NCBI RefSeq assembly: GCF_021442385.1 | Contig: NZ_MUZA01000001.1 | Span: 239,950-303,949 of the forward strand | Length of the DNA stretch: 64,000 nucleotides | Direction of reading: 5' to 3' | DNA from: Micromonospora sp. MH99 | Lineage (GTDB): Bacteria; Actinomycetota; Actinomycetes; Mycobacteriales; Micromonosporaceae | Part shown: in pieces, positions 28,755-36,718 of the stretch | How the letters are laid out: each line of letters begins with the position of its first letter | Position numbering within the stretch: position 1 is the first letter of the stretch | Position numbers and translations under genes: made by a program | The notes under the pieces: model-generated | Seen by the model: the letters and a program-made list of their open reading frames with translations, nothing else | Databases searched by the model: none | Told to the model about the DNA's origin: nothing

Positions 28755-29465
28755 TCAGCCCAGCCCGGACAGGTACTCGCTGCGTCGCTGCGGCTCGAAC
28801 TTCTCGATCGCGTACCGCAGCATGACGCGCGGCATGACCCGGTGGTGCCGGGCCAGGAACTCCTCCTCGGCCGCCCGGTCGCGGTTGCCCACCTCGCGCA
28901 GCATCCAGCCCACCGCCTTGCGGACCAGATCGTGCGGGTCGTGCAGGAGCCGTTCGCCCAGGCGGAACGTCCAGGCGAAGTCACCGACCCTGATGAAGGC
29001 GAAGGTCGCCATGATGGCGATGCGCCGGTCCCACACCAGGTCCGACGCGGCCAGGCGATCCAGGATGCTCCGGTCCTTGTCGATCAGCCACGGCCCGAGG
29101 ATGTACGGGGCGGACGAGTCCACCAGGTCCCAGTTGTTGACGCGGTCCGTGTTGTCCAGCAGGAGACGGACGACGCGGCCCCGTTCCTCCTCGTCGCCCC
29201 GGGTGAACTTGCGGACCAGGACGAACAGCGACGTCAACCTCTCCTCGTGCACGTCGCCGGTCAGCAGCTCCGCCGTGTCGGTCAGGGAGAGATCGCGCCA
29301 GTACCGGGCGGCGACCCGCCGCTGGTCCGGGACGGAAACGCCGATCGCGCGGTCGCCCTCGCCGTAGCCGCCGGGGACCAGCTGGAGGAACCGGCTCGAT
29401 CGAGCCGCCCGGGCCGGGTCGGCGAGGCGCGCGAGGTCGTGGCGGACGTCGGCGGGCGTGGCCAT
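28755..29465 (-). CDS. AlkD-like DNA alkylation repair protein
   Basis: A HEAT-like-repeat DNA glycosylase candidate (236 aa) that would remove alkylated bases without base flipping. Family blocks include PGGYGEGDRAIGVSVPDQR, LTSLFVLVRKF, NNWDLVDSSAPYILG (the Trp and Asp positions of the catalytic cleft) and KAVGWMLREVGNRD near the C-terminus. I chose ATG 29465; the frame is open for another 640 nt upstream but that part runs antisense through the next gene. Single gene, divergent from the RibD-like gene. Confidence 0.88.
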   Translation of the reverse strand: MATPADVRHDLARLADPARAARSSRFLQLVPGGYGEGDRAIGVSVPDQRRVAARYWRDLSLTDTAELLTGDVHEERLTSLFVLVRKFTRGDEEERGRVVRLLLDNTDRVNNWDLVDSSAPYILGPWLIDKDRSILDRLAASDLVWDRRIAIMATFAFIRVGDFAWTFRLGERLLHDPHDLVRKAVGWMLREVGNRDRAAEEEFLARHHRVMPRVMLRYAIEKFEPQRRSEYLSGLG

Positions 29466-29618
29466 GTCTGGGCAACCTACCGGGCACGTCCGACAGTTCG
29501 GTCGTGTTCGGTGGCGTTCCGTCCGCGGCGCGGTGCGAGAGGCCGGTGAGTGTCCGACCAGTTTGGGATGCTGTGGCCGTCTCTCTGCCGACAGCACCTG
29601 ATCTGAAGGAGCACTGCG

Positions 29619-30233
29619 ATGGCGAAGGTCATCTCCACGCTGTTCATCTCGGCCGACGGCGTGGCCGAGATCGACCCCGACTGGCACTTCCCGTACTTCG
29701 ACGACAACATGGGCCGCGCCGTCACCGAGGACTACGACACGTCCGACGTGCTGCTCATCGGCCGGGTGACCTACGACAGCTTCGCCGGAGCCTGGCCCGA
29801 CCGGGAGGCGGCGGGTGGCGAGGACGCCGGGTTCGCCAAGCAGCTCGGGGACGTGCGCAAGGTCGTCGTGTCCCGCCAGCCGCTGGAGTTCTCCTGGCGC
29901 AACTCGGAGCTCGTCGACGGCGATCTCCCGGCGGCCGTCGCCGCGCTCAAGGCCGACGTCGGGATCAAGGGCATCCTCATTCCCGGGTCGATCTCCGTGG
30001 TGCAGCAGCTCCTCGCCGCCGGGCTGGTCGACGAGCTGCGACTGCTGGTGCACCCGGTGGCGGCGCGCAAGGGCCGCAGGCTGTTCGACGACGGTGACAC
30101 CCCGTACCACCTGCGGGTGACGGCGACCGAGGTGTTCCCGACGGGCGTGCTCCGCGTGATCTACGCGCCGACCGACGCGCCCGGCGCGGTCGGCTACGAC
30201 GAGGTCAAGGACCAGGTGTCCGCGGGAAACTAG
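29619..30233 (+). CDS. RibD C-terminal/dihydrofolate-reductase-family protein
   Basis: A NADPH-dependent reductase of the RibD-C fold (204 aa): STLFISADGVAE opens the sheet, DVLLIGRVTYDSF is the conserved GR(x)TY block, VVVSRQPLEFSW follows, and GILIPGSISVVQQLLAAGLVDEL is the cofactor loop and helix. AAGGAG lies 8 nt before the ATG. Isolated homologues like this are common in actinomycetes and their substrate is unknown; it is not in a riboflavin or folate operon. Confidence 0.82.
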   Translation: MAKVISTLFISADGVAEIDPDWHFPYFDDNMGRAVTEDYDTSDVLLIGRVTYDSFAGAWPDREAAGGEDAGFAKQLGDVRKVVVSRQPLEFSWRNSELVDGDLPAAVAALKADVGIKGILIPGSISVVQQLLAAGLVDELRLLVHPVAARKGRRLFDDGDTPYHLRVTATEVFPTGVLRVIYAPTDAPGAVGYDEVKDQVSAGN

Positions 30234-30278
30234 GCGACGCGGCCACCCACCTGGTCGGCCGCCCGACGCCTGGTCCGA

Positions 30279-30311
30279 GCCGGCCCCGTCGCTTCGCGCG
30301 ACGGGGCCGGC
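30279..30311. terminator. bidirectional hairpin after the RibD-like gene
   Basis: 14-bp perfect stem (30279-30292 with 30298-30311), loop 5 nt, and flanking GTCCGAGC/GCTCGGAC arms that could extend it, between convergent genes. Confidence 0.75.
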
Positions 30312-30362
30312 CCGATCTCGTCCGGGCTCGGACAGCTCGGCCCTGGTGGACGTCGTCCGCGA

Positions 30363-31751
30363 TCAGGCGATCGTGCAGGTCGCGCCGTTCAGTGTGAACG
30401 AGCTCGGTCGGGCGGTGTTGCCGGTGTGCGTGGCCTGGAAGCCGATGGTGACCGATCCGTTCGGCGGGATGCTGGCGTTGTAGGCGACGTTCCGGGCCGT
30501 CACCTGGCCGGACGTGGGGGAGTAGGTCGCGTTCCAGCCCGAGGTGATGCTCTGCCCGCCGGGCAGGGTGAACACGAGCGACCAGCCGTTGACGGCGCTG
30601 GCACCGGTGTTGGTGATGGTGAAGTTCTCGGTCAGGCCGGTGTTCCAGGCGTTGACGGCGACGCTCACCCGGCACGCGCCGGAACCCGGCGGCGGCGTGG
30701 TCGGGTTCGGCGGCGGCGTGGTCGGGTTGGGCGGCGGCGTCGTGGGGTTCGGGGGCGGCGTGGTCGGGTTCGGCGGCGGCGTGGTCGGGTTGGGCGGCGG
30801 TGTGGTCGGGTTCGGCGGGGCGTTCAGGCCGAAGAAGGCGACGGCGGCAGCGGCCATGCCGGCGGAGGGCAGGCTGTGCCCGGCGCCCTGGATGCTGTAC
30901 GCCTCGACCTGAACGGTCCCGCTCGCGTCGGCGTACCGACGCCGGTTCCAGCCGGATTGCGGTGTGTCGGTGGAGGTGGGTGTCTGGCTGAGCCCGAACA
31001 CGTTGGTCCACTGCTCGATCGTCTCCTGCAGCAGCGAGTACGGCACGAGGGTGTCGCTGGTGCCGTGCCACAACTGCACGCGCGGGCGGGGGCCGGAGTA
31101 GCCGGGGTACGCCTGCCGGACCGCGTCACCCCACTGTTGCGGGGTGCGGTTCATGTTCCCGCCGGTGCACTGGCTGCTCCCGGGTGGATAGTCCGCCGCG
31201 TTGGCGAAGCAGTTGTAGGGGACCCCCATGAACGCCGCGCCGGCCTTGAACACGTCGGGATACAGCGCCAGCATGTGGTTGGTCATCATGCCGCCCGACG
31301 AGCTGCCGGTGGCGTACACCCGGTCGGGGTCGCCGCCGTACTGCTGCTGGGCGTAGCGGATCATCGAGATGATCGACACGGGGTCGCTGCCGCCGCCGCG
31401 CCGCTTGGCGGCATCCGACCAGGTGTCGAAGCAGTTGCCGAACCCGGCCTGCTGGGTCGCGGTCGGGTAGATCACGATGAACCCGTACCGGTCGGCCTGG
31501 GCGGCGAACTCGCTGCCGGAGTAGAAGCCGGGGCCCGATCCTCCGCAGCCGTGCATGGCGACCACGATCGCGGGTCTGGTCGGGCGGGTGTCGGGCACGT
31601 AGACGTGCATGCGCATTCCGCCGGGGTTGTCGCCGAAGCTGGTCACCTCGGTGAGTGACGCGGCGTACGCGGGCTGGAGGGCGGGTGCCACCAGGCCGGC
31701 CGCCGCGAGCGACGTGACCAGGCCGAGCAGCAGTTTTCTTCGGATCTTCAC
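30363..31751 (-). CDS. secreted CE1-type acetylxylan/feruloyl esterase with CBM2
   Basis: A PHB-depolymerase-like serine esterase (462 aa). Signal peptide (1-30), alpha/beta-hydrolase domain with the oxyanion loop VVAMHGCGGSG, the nucleophile elbow TGSSSGGMMTN, and a late DALE-like GAGHSLPSAG block carrying the catalytic His. Six tandem NPTTPPP units link it to a C-terminal CBM2 (about 358-462). The likely job is removing acetyl or feruloyl groups from xylan, assisting the GH30 and GH11 enzymes. I chose GTG 31751, which has AAGGAG 8 nt upstream, over the ATG seven codons earlier. Confidence 0.85.
   Translation of the reverse strand: MKIRRKLLLGLVTSLAAAGLVAPALQPAYAASLTEVTSFGDNPGGMRMHVYVPDTRPTRPAIVVAMHGCGGSGPGFYSGSEFAAQADRYGFIVIYPTATQQAGFGNCFDTWSDAAKRRGGGSDPVSIISMIRYAQQQYGGDPDRVYATGSSSGGMMTNHMLALYPDVFKAGAAFMGVPYNCFANAADYPPGSSQCTGGNMNRTPQQWGDAVRQAYPGYSGPRPRVQLWHGTSDTLVPYSLLQETIEQWTNVFGLSQTPTSTDTPQSGWNRRRYADASGTVQVEAYSIQGAGHSLPSAGMAAAAVAFFGLNAPPNPTTPPPNPTTPPPNPTTPPPNPTTPPPNPTTPPPNPTTPPPGSGACRVSVAVNAWNTGLTENFTITNTGASAVNGWSLVFTLPGGQSITSGWNATYSPTSGQVTARNVAYNASIPPNGSVTIGFQATHTGNTARPSSFTLNGATCTIA
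30688..30816. repeat. six 21-nt tandem repeats coding the esterase linker
   Basis: A 21-nt unit (GTGGTCGGGTT.GGCGGCGGC on the plus strand, one base varying) repeated about six times, coding for NPTTPPP on the other strand. Units differ at single bases, consistent with expansion by slippage followed by drift. Confidence 0.8.
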
Positions 31752-31893
31752 GGGGACGACTCCTTCGATCACCTGTGCGGGTTGCGTGTGGTCGCGCGGC
31801 GGTCACGGGTGCGCCCGACTGCCCGTGGTGATCGCGCCTCGCCCACTACGTGTGCTTGCCCTGTGCCCGGCTCCGTGCGGCGTCGCGTTGCAG

Positions 31894-31924
31894 ATAGTGT
31901 TCCTCGCGGTCGTCGAAGTGTCAA
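31894..31924 (-). promoter_or_regulatory. possible esterase promoter
   Basis: On the minus strand TTGACA (31919-31924) is followed, 19 nt on, by CACTAT (31894-31899). Spacing is a little long. The TTTCCG upstream element of the other xylanolytic genes is absent. No gene lies in the rest of the gap to 32033. Confidence 0.35.
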
Positions 31925-32033
31925 TCGACGTATCTCAATTGCGCGAGTGGTGGTGACCGCCGCGGCGGTCCCGGCGGCACGGACCGTCCGTCTACAGTCG
32001 GTGCACCGTCCCTGAGTCGAGCCGGGAGCGCCT

Positions 32034-33047
32034 GTGGCAAGCCCCTTCACCATCGAGGAGATCTATCCCGACGACGGGGACGACCCGCCGCGGCTGCCCC
32101 GGCGACAGGCCGGCAGCTCGCCGCAGGATCTCGCGGTGACCCTGCTGGCCGACTACACCCTGCGCAACCGCGCGCGGATCCCGTCCGCCGCCCTCGTCGC
32201 GCTGCTCGCCGAGGCCGGGGTGAGCACTGCCGGCGCGCGCGCCGCGATCAGCCGCCTGGCCCGTCGGGGTGTGCTGGAGGGCAGCCGGGAGGGGCGGCGC
32301 AGCTCCTACCGGATCAGCCGCGCCGCCGCCGCGAACCTGTCCAGCGGCGGCAGTTGGATCCTGGCCGCCACCACCGAGGTCACGACGTGGGACGGATGCT
32401 GGACCATCGTCGCCTTCTCCCTGCCGCAGGATCACAGCACCCAGCGACGGGCCCTGCGGGGCCAGCTCCGCTGGCTCGGGTACGCGCCGTTGTACGACGG
32501 TCTGTGGATCTCGCCGTACGAACTGAGCGCGCAGGGCAGGGCCCAGCTCACCCGATTCACCCTCGGCGCCGTCACGGTGTTTCGCGGGCGGCAGGCAGCG
32601 CTCGACGTGATCGGTCAGCGCGCTCCCATCGACGCCTGGGACATCGAGGCGATCGGACGGCACTACGAGGAGTTCCTGCGGCGCTGGACGCCCCTGGTGC
32701 CGATGCTGCGATCCGGAGCCGTCGACGGCGCGGCGGCGGTGCGGGCGCGTACCGAGGTCATGGACACCTTCCGGCGGTTTCCCACCCTCGACCCCCGGTT
32801 GCCGCTGGAGCTGCTGCCGTCCGGCTGGCTCCGACAGCCGGCCCGGGAGCTGTTCGAAGCCGTCTACGACGGCCTCGCCGAACCCGCCGCGCGCCACGTC
32901 CGGTCGGTCGTCGCGCGGTTCGCCGACGGCGCGCAGCCCGGCATCCAGGCGCACACCACCGCCGACCTGCTCGCCGGGGTGTGCGGGGCGGACCCGGCTC
33001 CGGACCGGGGCGGCACGTCGGCGCCGGTCGAGAGCTGCGCGACCTGA
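32034..33047 (+). CDS. PaaX-family transcriptional regulator
   Basis: A winged-helix repressor of the PaaX type (337 aa), a family known for phenylacetyl-CoA control. The N-terminal HTH (about 40-95) includes IPSAALVALLAEAGVS and AAISRLARRGVLEGSR; PaaX middle-domain features follow in WTIVAFSLPQDHSTQRRALRGQLRWLGYAPL. No phenylacetate genes are nearby, so it may regulate distant targets or the methyltransferase downstream (74 nt gap). GGGAG precedes GTG 32034. Confidence 0.82.
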   Translation: MASPFTIEEIYPDDGDDPPRLPRRQAGSSPQDLAVTLLADYTLRNRARIPSAALVALLAEAGVSTAGARAAISRLARRGVLEGSREGRRSSYRISRAAAANLSSGGSWILAATTEVTTWDGCWTIVAFSLPQDHSTQRRALRGQLRWLGYAPLYDGLWISPYELSAQGRAQLTRFTLGAVTVFRGRQAALDVIGQRAPIDAWDIEAIGRHYEEFLRRWTPLVPMLRSGAVDGAAAVRARTEVMDTFRRFPTLDPRLPLELLPSGWLRQPARELFEAVYDGLAEPAARHVRSVVARFADGAQPGIQAHTTADLLAGVCGADPAPDRGGTSAPVESCAT

Positions 33048-33121
33048 ACGGGGGCTGACGGGGTCTCCCCACCGGCGGCCAGGTGTGTACCTTGTGGAGA
33101 ACGCAGCACTGGGGAGGCCGG

Positions 33122-33940
33122 ATGACGTCACGCGGTGCAGACCTTTCGGCGACCGACCGGATCGACACCTCCGTCGCGCACCCTGCCCGCCGGTACAACT
33201 ACCTGTTGGGTGGCAAGGACAACTTCGCCGCCGACCGGGAGTCCGGCGACGCGCTCGCGGCCGCGATGCCCACCATCCGGCTCTCCGCCGTGGAGAACCG
33301 GATGTTCCTGCAACGCGCGGTGCGCTTCCTGGCGCGGCACGGCGTCCGGCAGTTCCTGGACATCGGGACCGGCATCCCGACCGCCGACAACACCCACGAG
33401 GTTGCCCAAGGCATCGACCCGTCGGCACGGGTGGTGTACGTCGACAACGACCCGATCGTCCTGGCCCACGCCCGCGCGCTGTTGTCCAGCACGCCCGAGG
33501 GGCGGACGGCCTACCTCGACGCCGACCTGCGCGAGCCGGACACGATCCTCGCCCACCCCGATCTGCGCACGACACTGGACCTGACCCGGCCCGTCGCGCT
33601 GATGTTGGTGGCCATCCTGCACTTCATCCGCGACGACGAGGACCCCAAGGGCATCCTCGATCGGCTCATCGCGGCGCTGCCGTCCGGCAGCTACGTGGTC
33701 GCCTCGCACGTGACCTGGGAATACCTGCCGCCCGCCGTCACCGCCCAGCTCGAAGCCAACAACCGCGACGGCCGGTTCCAGGCCCGGAGCACCGAGCAGT
33801 TCGCGGCCCTTCTCGACGGGCTGGAGCTCGTCGAGCCCGGCATCGTGTCGGTGGCGCGCTGGCACGCCGACGACGCGCCGCAGCCGCGGCCGTCCGTAGA
33901 GGACGTGTCGTTCAACGCCGCCGTCGCCCGGGTCCGGTGA
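33122..33940 (+). CDS. SAM-dependent methyltransferase (DUF574/Methyltransf_19)
   Basis: An actinomycete-type S-adenosylmethionine methyltransferase (272 aa). YNYLLGGKDNFAADR is the family N-terminal signature, QFLDIGTGIPTADNTHEVAQ is the SAM-binding glycine motif, and VVYVDNDPIVLAHARALL is motif II. Substrates are unknown. GGGGAGGCC precedes ATG 33122. It converges with the ArsR-type regulator gene. Confidence 0.85.
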   Translation: MTSRGADLSATDRIDTSVAHPARRYNYLLGGKDNFAADRESGDALAAAMPTIRLSAVENRMFLQRAVRFLARHGVRQFLDIGTGIPTADNTHEVAQGIDPSARVVYVDNDPIVLAHARALLSSTPEGRTAYLDADLREPDTILAHPDLRTTLDLTRPVALMLVAILHFIRDDEDPKGILDRLIAALPSGSYVVASHVTWEYLPPAVTAQLEANNRDGRFQARSTEQFAALLDGLELVEPGIVSVARWHADDAPQPRPSVEDVSFNAAVARVR

Positions 33941-33968
33941 CGACGACCGCCACCGGCGCCGCGGTCGC

Positions 33969-34340
33969 TCAGCGGGTCTTCTTCGTCGGCCGCTTGCGGG
34001 GCGGCGTCAACAGGTCGGCGATCGCCGCGATCGCCGACGGCACGATGCGGTAATACGCCCACACGCCGCGCTTCTCACGCTCGATCAGACCGGCCTCGGT
34101 GAGAATCCGCAGGTGATGGCTCACGGTCGGCTGAGAGAGGTTGAGCGGCGCGGTGAGGTCGGTGACCGAGGCCTCGCCCTCCGGGGCGGCCTGGATCAGG
34201 CTGAGCAGCCGCAGGCGCGCCGGATCGGCGAACGCCTTCAGCACCCCCGCGAGCCGCTCGGCATCCGCGCGTTTGATCGGCTCACCGGCAAGCGGCGAAA
34301 TGGCAGGCATGGCAGTCTCGGCAGTTCCCACGACAGCCAT
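33969..34340 (-). CDS. ArsR-type winged-helix regulator
   Basis: A small repressor (123 aa from ATG 34340). The HTH is clear: SVTDLTAPLNLSQPTVSHHLRILTEAGLI, followed by a basic wing EKRGVWAYYR. The ELCVCD metal site of arsenite sensors is missing (the matching region is LLSLIQAAPEGEAS), so it senses something other than As(III), or a different site is used. The C-terminus is Lys/Arg-rich. ATG 34340 has a weak GGTGGA upstream; the frame opens further, to 34409. No obvious target gene adjoins it. Confidence 0.72.
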   Translation of the reverse strand: MAVVGTAETAMPAISPLAGEPIKRADAERLAGVLKAFADPARLRLLSLIQAAPEGEASVTDLTAPLNLSQPTVSHHLRILTEAGLIEREKRGVWAYYRIVPSAIAAIADLLTPPRKRPTKKTR

Positions 34341-34510
34341 CGTTCCACCAACCTGGGGAACAGAGCGGCGGAACCGGACAAATCCCCGAGCGGATGCTGT
34401 GCTCATCACGACACCATCGACGCGTGTCGTGGCCGACGCGCCCTCGGTGGGCTCACCGGAGGACGTACGGCTGACGTCCTCCGTCGAGCCGGGGCCGCGT
34501 GGGCCAGCCG

Positions 34511-36553
34511 TCAGGGCAGGTTGATCGTGTACTCGGCGGTCTGGACCTTCCCGTCGACCTGGAAGTCGAAGAAGGCCCGGTACCGACCGGCGCTGGGGAC
34601 GGTCAGCCAGAACGCGACAGCGCCGTCGACCAGTTCCTGCTCCGGGTGGACGTGCACGTACCCGAGGTCACCCTCGCGAACGACGACCAGGTGCCCGTAC
34701 GCGCCCAGGTACCGCTGCGGCGGGACCGGCCCGGCGGCGTCGGTGCGCGTGAGCTGGAATCGCACCGGCGCGGTCACCCCGGCGGTGGGCGTCCCGGTCA
34801 TCGACACCGTGAACGGTCCGGCCGTCGCCTGCGCCTGGGCCGGTGGCAACGCGGCCGGGGAGTACGCGCCCGGCACGTGGTGGTCGACGCCCAGCACGAG
34901 GGGCACCTGTCGACCGTCGGCGGCGTTGACGGAGAAGTCGGCGAAGACGCGGTAGCCACCTGGCCGGGCCAGTGTCAGGGGGACGCTCCAGGTGCCGTCG
35001 GACGCCATCGTCGGGTGCAGGTGCTGGTAGCCGCCGAGGTCGCGCCCCACCACGATCAGGTGCAACGGCTTCTCGTGCACGACTGCGAAACGCGTCGCCG
35101 GCTGCCGGTCGGTCCCGACGATCCGGAACCGGTAGTCCGCGCGTACGCCGGGCGGCTGGGTCCGCTCCAGGGGCTGCAACGTGTAACCGCCCGCGCTGAC
35201 CGTCGTCCCGGTCGCCAGCGTCTCACCGGCGCCGACATCCCCCGGATGCGAGTGCGGCCCCGTCCCGGGCGCGTGGTCGTGCCCGTTCCCGGCCGACAGG
35301 GCCTCCCCGGCGCCGGTCGGCACTCCGCCCGGGGCCGCGGGCCGACGGGCGTTCCCGGACGGCGACGCGTCGCCGGCGCCGATGCGGGCGAGCCCGAAGC
35401 CGGCCAGCAGAGCCACCACCAGCCCGCCGACGAGCAGCGCCAGGTGGGTGTTGGTCAGTCGTGACCCGCGTACCCCGGTGCCGTCCGGCGCCTCGGGCCG
35501 CGACCGGTCGGCGGGCGACGCGTCCTCGGGCGTGGCCAGGGCCTGCGCGGACGGCGCCGGCGCGGACTCGACCACTACCGGACCTCGCGCGCTGGAGCGC
35601 GCGCCGCTTCTCTGCGCCGGGGGTACGGCGGCTCTGCGCTGCCTGCCACCTGCCGCGCGACCGCCGCCCGTGGTCGCCGGGCTCCTGCCGGCGGTCGCCG
35701 CGTTCCTGCCGGCGGGCCCCGTGCTCTTGGCGCCGACGGGCCTACGTGCCGAGGGGGCGACGCGACCGCCCCGGCCCGCCGGAGCCTTCGACGTGCGGAC
35801 CCGGCCAGGCGATCCACCCGCGGGCGACGAACGACGACGCCAGAGGACGAATCCCGCCACCGCAGCCAGGACCGCGACCGCCCCACCGACCCCGAGCAGC
35901 GCGCCCGGGCCGCTTCGCTCCTGCGGGCGTGCGACGGGCGCCGCAGGCGTCGTGCCGGGCGAGCCGGCGGGCGCCGCCGAGGCCACCGGCTGCTGCCCCG
36001 TGGAGGCGTGCTGGTCGATGGCCGCCAGAAGCGCGGGGTCGGGCTGCTGGGTCGGCGGTTGCCAACCCTGCGGAGCCTTGGTCGCCCGGCCGGTGTAGCG
36101 GAACGTCATCGTGCCGCGCACCGCGTCACCGTCGGAGGCCACCGACAGGTAGCTCACCGAGTACTGGCCGGCGGCGGGAAGGTGCGCGACCGACACCACC
36201 GCCGGAAAGCCCGTCGTGTACTCGCGTGGCTGGAACTGGCCGTCGACCAGGAAGTACTCCCGCACCGGCTTGGTCAGCGGCTTCGGCTCCCCGTACGTCC
36301 AGCCGTTGTCGACGCGGACGCCGTTCGGCGCGGTGACCGTGAAGTAGGCGTTGGCGCCGACCTTCTCCGTGAAGTACAGCGCCACCGACGTCAACGGCCC
36401 CGGCACCGTGGCGCCGCTCTCGGGAGTGGACATCGCGAACGTCCCGTGAGCCGCGGCGGGCGCAGCGGACGCGAGAAGGGTGACCGCCGTGGCGAGGGCG
36501 AGCGCGAGCACGCCCGCGACCAGCCGGCCGAGACTCTGGGGGAGACGACGCAT
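34511..36553 (-). CDS. CopC-like copper protein fused to a C-terminal metal-binding domain
   Basis: A 680-residue exported, membrane-anchored protein of unusual layout. Signal peptide (to about 35), a CopC-type domain beginning with the mature-terminal His in AAAHGTFAMSTPESGA (about 36-155), then a membrane helix near 235-255, a long Arg/Ala/Pro-rich disordered stretch (about 260-360), a second membrane helix near 375-395, and a C-terminal beta-domain. The latter contains QHLHP and YVHVHPEQE, His clusters that look able to bind copper or another metal (inference). CopC proteins bind Cu in the periplasm/outside. A hairpin covers the ribosome-binding site. It is convergent with no gene and followed by the FAD oxidoreductase on the same strand. 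Confidence 0.75.
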   Translation of the reverse strand: MRRLPQSLGRLVAGVLALALATAVTLLASAAPAAAHGTFAMSTPESGATVPGPLTSVALYFTEKVGANAYFTVTAPNGVRVDNGWTYGEPKPLTKPVREYFLVDGQFQPREYTTGFPAVVSVAHLPAAGQYSVSYLSVASDGDAVRGTMTFRYTGRATKAPQGWQPPTQQPDPALLAAIDQHASTGQQPVASAAPAGSPGTTPAAPVARPQERSGPGALLGVGGAVAVLAAVAGFVLWRRRSSPAGGSPGRVRTSKAPAGRGGRVAPSARRPVGAKSTGPAGRNAATAGRSPATTGGGRAAGGRQRRAAVPPAQRSGARSSARGPVVVESAPAPSAQALATPEDASPADRSRPEAPDGTGVRGSRLTNTHLALLVGGLVVALLAGFGLARIGAGDASPSGNARRPAAPGGVPTGAGEALSAGNGHDHAPGTGPHSHPGDVGAGETLATGTTVSAGGYTLQPLERTQPPGVRADYRFRIVGTDRQPATRFAVVHEKPLHLIVVGRDLGGYQHLHPTMASDGTWSVPLTLARPGGYRVFADFSVNAADGRQVPLVLGVDHHVPGAYSPAALPPAQAQATAGPFTVSMTGTPTAGVTAPVRFQLTRTDAAGPVPPQRYLGAYGHLVVVREGDLGYVHVHPEQELVDGAVAFWLTVPSAGRYRAFFDFQVDGKVQTAEYTINLP

Positions 36554-36561
36554 CTGAATAT

Positions 36562-36577
36562 CCTCACCGGGGTGAGG
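36562..36577 (-). promoter_or_regulatory. inverted repeat over the CopC-fusion ribosome-binding site
   Basis: CCTCACC-GG-GGTGAGG has 7-bp perfect arms (36562-36568, 36571-36577) and lies 8 nt upstream of the ATG at 36553. On the coding strand the GGTGAGG arm is the Shine-Dalgarno sequence, so the repeat would hide it in RNA, or act as an operator on DNA. Confidence 0.55.
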
Positions 36578-36718
36578 CTTTCTTCACAAGGAGCTGATCT
36601 TTTTTCACGGACGGCAGAAGTTGCGCTCGCTTCGGTCGGCACACTCCGCCGGCGGCCACGACCGTCCCCGCGCGCCACGACCCCGGACCACCCCCACGCG
36701 TGGCCCGGGGCCGTCGCT

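Noticed and set aside
29466..30110. Upstream extension of the AlkD-like frame
   Set aside because: The extension is antisense to the RibD-like gene and lacks conserved residues; the ATG at 29465 gives the family's expected N-terminus.
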